A DNA stretch of 8,138 nt from Asaia bogorensis (GTDB lineage: Bacteria > Pseudomonadota > Alphaproteobacteria > Acetobacterales > Acetobacteraceae), in NCBI GenBank assembly GCA_945871455.1, contig CAMBXJ010000182.1:1-8138 (forward strand), given 5' to 3'. Below the pieces are notes generated by a model, which searched no databases, was not told the DNA's origin, and was given only the letters and a program-made list of their open reading frames with translations. Every line of letters begins with the position of its first letter. Within the stretch, counting starts at the first letter, position 1. Shown in pieces: positions 1 through 5,747 of this stretch. The position numbers were made by a program, and so were the translations under genes.

Positions 1-48
1 CGGCTGGCCGAGGCGGCGCCTGTGTACCGCACCGGCATTCCGACGTGA
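1..48 (+). CDS. 3' end of an upstream gene (partial)
   Basis: Frame 1 is open from the left edge and ends in TGA at 46-48, giving 15 residues ending in YRTGIPT. The codons are GC-rich at the third position, in keeping with the real genes in the window. No family can be named from so short a tail. The next gene begins 141 bases downstream, so operon membership with the dioxygenase is possible but not shown. A second frame is also open across this stretch, so the choice of frame is tentative. Confidence 0.35.
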   Translation, partial: RLAEAAPVYRTGIPT

Positions 49-189
49 CACTGCATCGACCAGGGCCCTTTCCTACAACAGCGGCCGACCAACGGACCGC
101 GCTGCGCCCCCCGCTGCGCTTGACTCAGGCGCGGGGAGCGAATCAGCTAACAGCTATGAAAACCACGCCTGCAAGCGGGGAGAAATGCC

Positions 190-1044
190 ATGGTAGAGAT
201 TCGTCGTATGGGTCCCAAGATCGGGGTCCAGGTTTCCGGGGTCGATGTCAGAAAGCTCGACGATGCCAGTTTCGCGCCGATCTATCAGGCGTGGCTGGAC
301 CACAACGTCATGGTGGTCACCGGTCAGGATCTGACCATCGACGAATTCCTGGCCTATAGCCGTCGCTTCGGCACGATCTCCCCCCACCCGTCCAAGAGTA
401 CGCGGCATCCGGACTATCCGGAAATCACCCTGCTTGGCGTCAACAAGTTCAATCCGGATGGCAAGCTGAACCAGGCGATCTATCGCCGGGGCGCGGATGG
501 TTGGCATACGGACGGCGCCTATGATGTGGAGCCGTTCAAGGCCACGCAGCTGTATGGTGTCGCGATTCCCTCGGTCGGCGGCGACACGTTGTTCGCCAGC
601 GGCTACGCGGCCTATGACGCGCTGCCCCAGCGGCTGAAGGACCGGCTCGACGGAGTGCTCGGAGGCTTCACCTACGGCGGGCGGCGCAATTCGACCGCGC
701 TGCTGAACCCCGAGGATCGGAACCTTTCGCCGTCCATGCATCCGATCGTCCGCACGCATCGGGAAACCGGGCGGAAATCGATGTATTTCGACCCGGGCAA
801 GATTCTGTTCATCGAAGGCGCGGAAAAGGCCGAGAGCGACGACCTGCTGGATGAGCTGGAAACCTACATGATCCAGCCGGACGGCGAATACCGGCACAAA
901 TGGGCGGTGGGCGACATCGTGATCTGGGACAATCGCTGCTCCTATCACAAAGCCGCTGGCGATTATCCGCCGGATCAGGATCGTATCCACTGGCGTGTGT
1001 CGATCAAGGATTGGCCGGCGGAGGGGCGGCTCGCGGCGGAATAA
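190..1044 (+). CDS. TauD/TfdA-family Fe(II)/2-oxoglutarate dioxygenase
   Basis: This 284-residue protein has the full length and ligand set of the TauD family, cytoplasmic enzymes that couple 2-oxoglutarate decarboxylation to substrate hydroxylation, often to release sulfite from taurine or other sulfonates. The iron ligands are visible as the HxD pair H106 and D108 in WHTDG and the distal H253 in CSYHKA. R265 and R269, 12 and 16 residues after H253, fit the arginines that hold the 2-oxoglutarate carboxylate. The segment GGDTLFASGYAAYDAL (about residues 130-145) is very close to the TauD consensus. The ATG at 190 follows a strong GGGGAGAA site at 177-184 with 5-base spacing. No tauABC transporter genes are adjacent, so the substrate is unknown: taurine, alkylsulfonate, aryloxyalkanoate or another acid are all possible. 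The family is certain; the name taurine dioxygenase is not. Confidence 0.93.
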   Translation: MVEIRRMGPKIGVQVSGVDVRKLDDASFAPIYQAWLDHNVMVVTGQDLTIDEFLAYSRRFGTISPHPSKSTRHPDYPEITLLGVNKFNPDGKLNQAIYRRGADGWHTDGAYDVEPFKATQLYGVAIPSVGGDTLFASGYAAYDALPQRLKDRLDGVLGGFTYGGRRNSTALLNPEDRNLSPSMHPIVRTHRETGRKSMYFDPGKILFIEGAEKAESDDLLDELETYMIQPDGEYRHKWAVGDIVIWDNRCSYHKAAGDYPPDQDRIHWRVSIKDWPAEGRLAAE

Positions 1045-1051
1045 CCGCCGC
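1033..1051 (+). terminator. GC hairpin across the dioxygenase stop codon
   Basis: GCGGCGG at 1033-1039 pairs perfectly with CCGCCGC at 1045-1051 around the loop AATAA, which contains the TAA stop. It is a compact 7-bp all-GC stem. No T-tract follows, so it is not a classical intrinsic terminator. It could slow ribosomes or protect the 3' end, or simply reflect GC-rich coding sequence. Confidence 0.25.
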
Positions 1052-1078
1052 CTGACACGCAATACCGGGGGAAACAGC

Positions 1079-1219
1079 AATATTCGCGCCCTGCTCGCCG
1101 TCGCGGTAGCTCCTGTGCTTGGGCTGACGACCGCGCCTTGGATGCTGGTGGTGATATTCGTGCTGAAGGTGGCAACCTATGTGCCGTATCTCAACCTGAT
1201 GCTGGTGCGTCCGTTGTGA
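1079..1219 (+). pseudogene. Possible remnant of a membrane protein C-terminus
   Basis: A frame ending in TGA at 1217-1219 reads as about 46 residues with two hydrophobic stretches, ALLAVAVAPVLGL and then WMLVVIFVLKVATYVPYLNL. The second ends in a TYVPYLNLML pattern that loosely recalls the last helix of TRAP large permease (DctM) subunits. In-frame start codons with a ribosome site are absent: only a GTG at 1115, inside the hydrophobic stretch, is available. The frame upstream runs into the dioxygenase gene out of phase. It may be the tail left by a deletion, or a chance hydrophobic frame. The DctM resemblance is from memory and weak. Confidence 0.25.
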
Positions 1220-1282
1220 ACCACCGGTAGGCGCTGCCGGAGGCCCCCTCTGCCCGCGACGGACGCCACACCGTGTCGCCCG

Positions 1283-1295
1283 GTGTCCTGGACAC
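1283..1295. repeat. Perfect short palindrome GTGTCC-T-GGACAC
   Basis: Six bases on each side are perfectly complementary around a single T. An overlapping outer pair, CGTGTC at 1272-1277 and GACACG at 1291-1296, shares the same right arm. Odd-length dyads of this size are typical of operators for dimeric regulators, but no regulator gene is nearby and no promoter is evident. It could also be chance. Confidence 0.3.
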
Positions 1296-1702
1296 GACAG
1301 ATCAGAAGGCCCCCCACGCCATTGCTGGCCTTTCCCGCGATGTTCCTGAGTGGCGGCACCAGCCGCGCGGCGATGTTGCGTAAAGGAGACGTGCCGGAGA
1401 GGGAGGCGTGGGACCCGATCTTTCGCGCCGCGACGAGAAGTCCCGACCCGAATGGCTGGCAGGATCTTCTCGCTGTGCACTGTGTGTGTCCTGGCCTGTC
1501 GGATCGGGATGGTGTGGATCCGGCCAGCGGTCACTGGCGCAGGCTTTGCCGTAAGCGCTGCGGACAATTCCGCGTGCAATCTGGCAACGGCACGTCGAAC
1601 AGGACTCGCCAGCCCCACAAACTGCGCTAACATCCCCGAACGAGGGCGCGCCGGGCGCCCGAATGCCACGGGGTCACGCCCGGCTAGCGCCTTCGCTCAA
1701 AG

Positions 1703-1709
1703 AAGGAGG
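1703..1709 (+). promoter_or_regulatory. Strong ribosome binding site that sets the EF-G-like start
   Basis: AAGGAGG lies 7 bases before ATG 1717. The same frame is open back to an ATG at 1663, but that start has no comparable site and would add 18 residues of low-complexity sequence before the G domain. The start at 1717 is therefore preferred. Confidence 0.85.
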
Positions 1710-1716
1710 CGCGGCC

Positions 1717-3687
1717 ATGTCAGAAAGCAGAAACGCCAGAAGTCCCCGCTCGGTGGCTCTGGTGGGGCCTTATAGCAGCGGAAAATCGACACTGTTCGAG
1801 GCGTTGATGGAAACGGCGGGTGCCGCCGTGAAACGCCCGGTCGATTCGCGCAACCGCCCGATGACCACCGAGATCCGACTGGGCCATTGCACCTATCTGG
1901 GTGACCGATGGTCGATTCTCGACTGCCCGGGCTCCATCGAGTTCGCGCACGAAACCCGTTCGGCCCTGGCGATGGTCGATATTGCCGTCGTCGTCTGCGA
2001 GCCGATCCCGTCGCATGCGATGATGGTCGCACCCTTGCTGAAGGCGCTCGCCGACGAAGGGGTGCCGCATATGCTGTTCATCAACAAGATCGACCGTCTG
2101 GAAGGCAGCATCGGCGACACCCTGGCCGCGTTGCAGACCTATGCAACCTCACCCCTGGTGCTCCGCCAGGTGCCAATTGTCGAGGCGGAAACCGTCACCG
2201 GCTATGTCGATCTGATGAGCGAACGGGCCTATCGCTACCGCAAGGGTCAGGCGTCCGAACTGATGCAAATCCCGACCGCGATGCAGGCGGAGGAGCAGCA
2301 CGCCCTCGGCAAGCTGGTCGAGGTCCTGGCGGATCACGATGATGCTTTGCTCGAAAAGGTGCTGGAGGATTTGAAGCCGACCCCGGAAGAACTTTACCGC
2401 GACATGCGCAAGGACCTGCTGGCTGGCGCCGTGATCGAGGTGCTTTTGGGTTCGGCGGAAAACGCCAACGGTGTGCGCCGGTTGTGGAAGGCGTTGCGTC
2501 ACGACACACCGGAAGCGGCCGAAACCGTGGCGCGCAAGGCCATCGACGTCGATGGGCCATCGCTCGCGCAGGTCTTCAAGACGGTCTATGCCGGACACAC
2601 TGGAAAGCTCTCCTATGCTCGGGTCTGGCGCGGCGCGATCAAGGATGGCGCCGTGCTTGGCGGCACGCGGTTGGGTGCCATCTATCAGACCAACGGGTCC
2701 GATCTGATCAAGGTGCCGGAAGCGATCGCCGGGGAGGTCGTTGCCCTGGGCCGGCTGGATGGGGTCCATACCGGTGCCGCCGTTACGCCCGGCGCCATGG
2801 CGGAGCCGCTGCCGCTGCCGGACCCGCATCCCCCGGTCTACGGCCTGGCCATCACCACCACGGATCGCAAGGATGACGTGAAACTGTCTGGCGCTTTGCA
2901 CCGGCTGGCCGAGGAAGACCCGTCGCTCTCCATCGTCCAGGATCATGATACCGGTGAAACCGTCCTGCTCGGCCAGGGCGAGATGCATCTGCTGACCACT
3001 GTCGACCGTCTGGCGAAGAACCATGGCCTTAAGGTGATGACCAGCCGGCCGAGCGTGGCGTATCGGGAAACGATCCGTCGGCCGGTACACGAGCATGGAC
3101 GCTTGAAGCGCCAGACCGGCGGCCATGGTCAATTTGCCGATGTGAAGATCGACATCGCGCCACGGGACCGTGGTACCGGGTTCGAATTCATCGACAAAGT
3201 CGTCGGTGGCGCGGTGCCGCGCAATTTCATCCCCGCGGTTGGGGAGGCAGCCGAGGACGCGGCGAAGAAGGGGCCGTTCGGCTATCCGGTGGTCGATATC
3301 TCCGTCACGTTGGTGGACGGCGGATTCCACGCCGTGGACAGTTCGGACATGGCATTCAAGACCGCCACCAGCATCGCAATGAAGGAGGGGCTGGCGAAAG
3401 CCGATCCAGTGTTGTTGGAACCGGTGGACCACGTCACCATCAGCGTCCCGAGCGAATATACCCCACGCGCACAACGACTGCTGACCGGACGGCGTGGCCA
3501 TATCCTGGGTTTTATTCAGCGTCCGGGCTGGTCGGGCTGGGACGATGTGGAGGCATTGGTGCCGGCAGCGGAGATGCATGACCTGATTATCGACCTGCGG
3601 TCGCAGACGATGGGCCTGGGCACATACCGGAGGCGTTTCGATCACCTCGCCGAATTGCGCGCGGAAGCAAAACGCGCCACGGGCTGA
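1717..3687 (+). CDS. Elongation factor G-like protein (short, divergent paralogue)
   Basis: The 656-residue product is collinear with translational GTPase EF-G, which normally drives tRNA-mRNA translocation on the ribosome and has about 700 residues. The P-loop is GPYSSGKS (17-24), G3 is DCPG (69-72), G4 is NKID (123-126) and G5 is SA (246-247). Domain II starts near 283, domain III near 374, domain IV near 447 and domain V near 565. Domain IV keeps GGHGQ (468-472) and GGFHAVDSSD with H538 at the position of the tip histidine. Domain V keeps LLEP and the late DLRSQTMGLGTY signature. Two departures stand out: the residue after DCPG is S73 instead of the catalytic His of EF-G, and the P-loop to G3 distance is about 20 residues shorter than in E. 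coli EF-G, with no QERGIT-like switch I. It is not beside rpsL/rpsG/tuf, so it is probably a second EF-G (fusA2-like), with reduced or differently triggered GTP hydrolysis inferred. Ribosome recycling, rescue or ribosome binding without turnover are possible roles. Confidence 0.93.
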   Translation: MSESRNARSPRSVALVGPYSSGKSTLFEALMETAGAAVKRPVDSRNRPMTTEIRLGHCTYLGDRWSILDCPGSIEFAHETRSALAMVDIAVVVCEPIPSHAMMVAPLLKALADEGVPHMLFINKIDRLEGSIGDTLAALQTYATSPLVLRQVPIVEAETVTGYVDLMSERAYRYRKGQASELMQIPTAMQAEEQHALGKLVEVLADHDDALLEKVLEDLKPTPEELYRDMRKDLLAGAVIEVLLGSAENANGVRRLWKALRHDTPEAAETVARKAIDVDGPSLAQVFKTVYAGHTGKLSYARVWRGAIKDGAVLGGTRLGAIYQTNGSDLIKVPEAIAGEVVALGRLDGVHTGAAVTPGAMAEPLPLPDPHPPVYGLAITTTDRKDDVKLSGALHRLAEEDPSLSIVQDHDTGETVLLGQGEMHLLTTVDRLAKNHGLKVMTSRPSVAYRETIRRPVHEHGRLKRQTGGHGQFADVKIDIAPRDRGTGFEFIDKVVGGAVPRNFIPAVGEAAEDAAKKGPFGYPVVDISVTLVDGGFHAVDSSDMAFKTATSIAMKEGLAKADPVLLEPVDHVTISVPSEYTPRAQRLLTGRRGHILGFIQRPGWSGWDDVEALVPAAEMHDLIIDLRSQTMGLGTYRRRFDHLAELRAEAKRATG

Positions 3688-3766
3688 TTGATCCGCGCCA
3701 TTCGGCAGGACCGGCCGGGCGGGTTAGGCGACGCGCACAAAGAATCGCTAAAGGTGGACGCGCCGC

Positions 3767-3798
3767 CCCGCAACGTCATTGCGGGCTCGACCCGGCAA
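3767..3798. repeat. REP-like palindromic element
   Basis: Three arms follow one another: CCCGCAA (3767-3773), TTGCGGG (3779-3785) and CCCGGCAA (3791-3798). The middle arm can pair with the first (perfect, loop CGTCA) or with the third (one bulged G, loop CTCGA). The core CGTCATTGC...CTCGACCCGGCAA resembles the short extragenic palindromes often scattered through alphaproteobacterial genomes; that likeness is from general knowledge and was not searched. Such elements can stabilise upstream mRNA 3' ends or attenuate read-through. Confidence 0.6.
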
Positions 3799-3874
3799 CC
3801 TACGCTTTGGCTCTTATGGCGTTAGCTGTTGGCGGCAGTCGGTTTCCACTGACGGCGGGGACCGTTGGTTCCTT

Positions 3875-3898
3875 CTTCGTGACCTTCGTGCCTTCGTG
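3875..3898. repeat. Triple CTTCGTG repeat
   Basis: CTTCGTG occurs at 3875-3881, 3884-3890 and 3892-3898, with steps of 9 and then 8 bases, followed by GTGG. The reverse complement reads as CACGAAG units. Intergenic sequences with this CACGAAGG-type pattern recur in many unrelated bacterial genomes to my knowledge, with no settled function. Three copies of a 7-mer within 24 bases are unlikely by chance. Confidence 0.6.
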
Positions 3899-3999
3899 GT
3901 GGAAAATCGCCGACTCGCGGCCCTTTGTGGCCTATCCAATAAGGCTTTGCCGGACAGGCATGATTTCCGCGGATGCGGCTTCGCCGGCGTTCTGGCGTT

Positions 4000-4042
4000 G
4001 TAGACGCAAGCTGTACTTGACCACGGCGGGCTTCGCGTCTAC
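4000..4042. repeat. 12-bp inverted repeat with 18-base loop
   Basis: GTAGACGC (4000-4007) pairs with GCGTCTAC (4035-4042). The stem continues as AAGC (4008-4011) with GCTT (4030-4033) past a single bulged C at 4034, and T3999 can pair with A4043. It may be an RNA stem in the leader, or a bipartite protein-binding site. It lies just upstream of the binding-protein operon. No T-run follows, so a terminator is unlikely. Confidence 0.5.
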
Positions 4043-4045
4043 AGG
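4017..4045 (+). promoter_or_regulatory. Candidate promoter for the binding-protein operon
   Basis: TTGACC (4017-4022) matches the sigma-70 type -35 box in five of six positions. TACAGG (4040-4045), after a 17-base spacer, is a weak -10 box. The -10 overlaps the right arm of the inverted repeat at 4000-4042, so a protein bound there would cover the promoter. A second TTGACG at 4049-4054 has no good -10 partner. The assignment rests on consensus alone. Confidence 0.25.
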
Positions 4046-4137
4046 GCGTTGACGATCAATTCGATCCGTCCCAACCTGGTGCATGGTCATTGAGGATGAT
4101 GCCTCTCTCACGGGAAACAGATGCCGATAGGGTCCCG

Positions 4138-5658
4138 ATGAGCACGATTGGATCGCACTCAAACCAATCCGGTCGAACGCAACCCGGTCGGGGCCTGCGA
4201 TGGATGCTCGCATTGGTCCTGCTTTGCCTGTTCGCACCGGTTTCCGCCGCAAGCGGTCAGGATGCCGTCAAACCACGATTGCGTATCCAGGCCACGCAGG
4301 CCGGCAAGGCCGTCTTCGACGACGCGGTCGCGCGTCTGGCGGACGAAGGCATGCGTGCGGTGGAGATCACGGTCGAGGTCAGTACCTCGGTTGCGATGCT
4401 GAAGGATTTCTGTCGTGGCGGGCCAGACAGCCCCGATCTGATCATGACATCCCACCGCCTGCACGCGACAGTTGTCGGTCAATGTGAGGCGCGCGGGGTC
4501 AACGAGGTCATTGGCGTTGAACTGGGGCGAACAGCGCTAATTCTGGCGACTCACAGCGAAAGCCCCGTCAGGAGCCTGACCAGCCGCCAAGTCTATCTGG
4601 CGGTGGCCCGGGAGGTTCCATACAAGCAGGATTTCGCACGCAATGCCTCGGTGAGATGGGCGGATATCGATCCGTCCCTTCCGCAACTCGACATCCGCTT
4701 CCAGTTGCCCACCCGAGAGGAAGTGCCCCGGCAATTGTTCAATGCGATCGTTCTCGAAAATGGCTGCCGAGCGGAAACCTCGATCAAGCGTATTTATGAG
4801 GCGGAGGCGCGGACCCTGAAATGCGTGTCGGCCCGCACCGATCGCGTGCGGGAGGTTCAGCAGCCGAAGGCCGCCCAGGCGCTGCTGAACGCGCCTTCCG
4901 GCACGATCGGTGTCGTTGCGCAGCTCGACATCGAGGCTTCGGGCGGACGGCTCGTCGGTATTGCGTTGGACGGGGTAGCGCCGACCTATGATGCGATCAT
5001 GCGGGCAACCTACGGCAACGCGGCGTCGCTGTGGATGTTCGCCAAGCGACGACCGGTCGCCACCGCGGATGACGCCAAGATCAACGCCGCGGTGCAACGC
5101 ATTGTCGAGTTCACCCGAAGCGAAGCGGTTACAGGTCCCGCGGGCCTGTTGGCCCGCAACGGCATCGTCCCGCTGCCGGCAAGGGAGCGGGAGGAGCAGC
5201 GCGGCGTGACCTATGCGACGCCGTCCTCCTTGTATCCCGAAATCTCCAGAAGTTGGATGTCCGCCGCGGCCATGGCGATCTGGCAATGGGCCTGGAGCAC
5301 GCCCGCCTCTGAACCAACCACGGAGCAGGATGGCCCGCAGCTCGATTTGACTTCCCTGATGGACATAGCGGGCTACAAGGTCAGCTCGATCGAATCTTCT
5401 TTTGGGCTGATCCCTGGTGCGAGCATGACATTTGGGATCGCGCGGGAAATGTCGAGCTCCGATCAGGAGTATCTGGATCGCGTGCTGTACCTGGATGCCC
5501 GCCACCGGGTCGGGTTGGTAGCCGTTTTGCAACGACGGATCGTCCGCGCCGTCCTGGATGCGATCGAAGGCGGTGGCCTGGAAGTCCGCAATGTCACGGT
5601 CACTTTCCTGCCGCTGCCGAATGTTTCCCTGTCGGTGTCGCCCAAGGAATCGGAATGA
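4138..5658 (+). CDS. Exported PstS-like binding protein with extra C-terminal domain
   Basis: From ATG 4138 the product has 506 residues. A signal peptide is clear: Arg at 18 and 21, a hydrophobic core MLALVLLCLFAPVSA (23-37) and likely cleavage after about residue 37-39. Residues 47-350 follow the alphaproteobacterial PstS pattern: FCxGGPDSPDL with C92 and C116, an LTSRQVYLAVAREVP segment, W174-DIDPSLP, C210 and C229, and a closing GIVPLP near 342. Canonical PstS places a phosphate-binding SGTR loop after this W..IDPSLP segment; here it reads LPTREEVPRQL (190-200), so ordinary phosphate binding is doubtful. Residues about 400-506 form an additional domain I do not recognise. The frame is open upstream to a TTG at 4090, with ATGs at 4096 and 4099; 4138 has only a weak AGGG five bases before it, so the start is uncertain. 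The likely location is periplasmic. A TAXI-type protein follows 78 bases downstream. Confidence 0.8.
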   Translation: MSTIGSHSNQSGRTQPGRGLRWMLALVLLCLFAPVSAASGQDAVKPRLRIQATQAGKAVFDDAVARLADEGMRAVEITVEVSTSVAMLKDFCRGGPDSPDLIMTSHRLHATVVGQCEARGVNEVIGVELGRTALILATHSESPVRSLTSRQVYLAVAREVPYKQDFARNASVRWADIDPSLPQLDIRFQLPTREEVPRQLFNAIVLENGCRAETSIKRIYEAEARTLKCVSARTDRVREVQQPKAAQALLNAPSGTIGVVAQLDIEASGGRLVGIALDGVAPTYDAIMRATYGNAASLWMFAKRRPVATADDAKINAAVQRIVEFTRSEAVTGPAGLLARNGIVPLPAREREEQRGVTYATPSSLYPEISRSWMSAAAMAIWQWAWSTPASEPTTEQDGPQLDLTSLMDIAGYKVSSIESSFGLIPGASMTFGIAREMSSSDQEYLDRVLYLDARHRVGLVAVLQRRIVRAVLDAIEGGGLEVRNVTVTFLPLPNVSLSVSPKESE

Positions 5659-5747
5659 CCGACATCCGCGTCCTGCACCGGACTTCCACCGGTCACGCAA
5701 TCGCGGGGCGCGCCACCCGATGGACAGGCAACCGCAATGGCGATTGA
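5655..5747 (+). CDS. Possible 30-residue coupling ORF
   Basis: ATG 5655 overlaps the TGA of the PstS-like gene (ATGA) and sits 5 bases after AAGGAA at 5644-5649, a good ribosome site. The frame ends in TGA at 5745-5747, 11 bases inside the next gene, whose own ribosome site is modest. This arrangement fits translational coupling between the two binding-protein genes. The peptide is polar and Arg/Thr-rich, begins MTDIRVLHRT and resembles no family I know. It may be fortuitous. Confidence 0.3.
   Translation: MTDIRVLHRTSTGHAIAGRATRWTGNRNGD

Larger units (their letters stand above)
1220..1716. other. Intergenic region with no convincing gene
   Basis: About 500 bases separate the possible membrane remnant from the EF-G-like gene. 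Open frames exist here (for example GTG 1391 to the stop at 1630, behind AAAGGAG at 1382-1388), but the spacing to the GTG is only two bases and the product is Cys/Arg-rich and unrecognisable. A GC stem, GGGCGC at 1644-1649 with GCGCCC at 1655-1660, lies in the likely 5' leader of the EF-G-like gene. No tRNA, CRISPR or insertion-sequence ends were seen. The promoter of the EF-G-like gene must lie here, but no clear -35/-10 pair could be picked. Confidence 0.5.
3688..4137. other. Repeat-bearing intergenic region
   Basis: About 450 bases follow the EF-G-like stop before the next gene. No reading frame here has a ribosome site or recognisable product; two overlapping frames (starting near 3779 and 3807) run through it but look non-coding. 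It contains, in order, a REP-like palindrome, a triple CTTCGTG repeat, a 12-bp inverted repeat and a candidate promoter, each listed separately. Its composition is visibly less GC-rich than the flanking genes. No intrinsic terminator with a T-tract was found after 3687. Confidence 0.6.

Noticed and set aside
120..153. TTGACT as a -35 box for the dioxygenase gene
   Set aside because: The nearest acceptable -10 (TAACAG at 148-153) is 22 bases away; spacing is too long to support a promoter call.
154..1080. 308-residue antisense open frame
   Set aside because: It lies opposite the dioxygenase, whose motifs and ribosome site are clear. It is Arg/Ile-rich with no recognisable domain; a GC-driven shadow.
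1391..1630. 79-residue frame from GTG behind AAAGGAG
   Set aside because: The spacing to the start is only two bases, the product is Cys/Arg-rich and unlike any family, and third-position GC weakens along it.
1663..1716. Upstream ATG start for the EF-G-like gene
   Set aside because: No ribosome site precedes 1663, and the AAGGAGG at 1703-1709 points to 1717.
1451..1775. Frame beginning MAGRIFSLCTVCVLA, resembling a signal peptide
   Set aside because: It runs through the strong ribosome site and into the EF-G-like gene out of frame, and turns into Arg-rich sequence.
2149..3645. 498-residue antisense open frame
   Set aside because: It mirrors the EF-G-like coding frame over its whole length and reads as His/Gln/Arg-rich non-protein sequence.
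3779..4052. Two overlapping 74-81 residue frames downstream of the EF-G-like gene
   Set aside because: They run across the REP-like and CTTCGTG repeats, lack ribosome sites, and their products look like translated repeat sequence.
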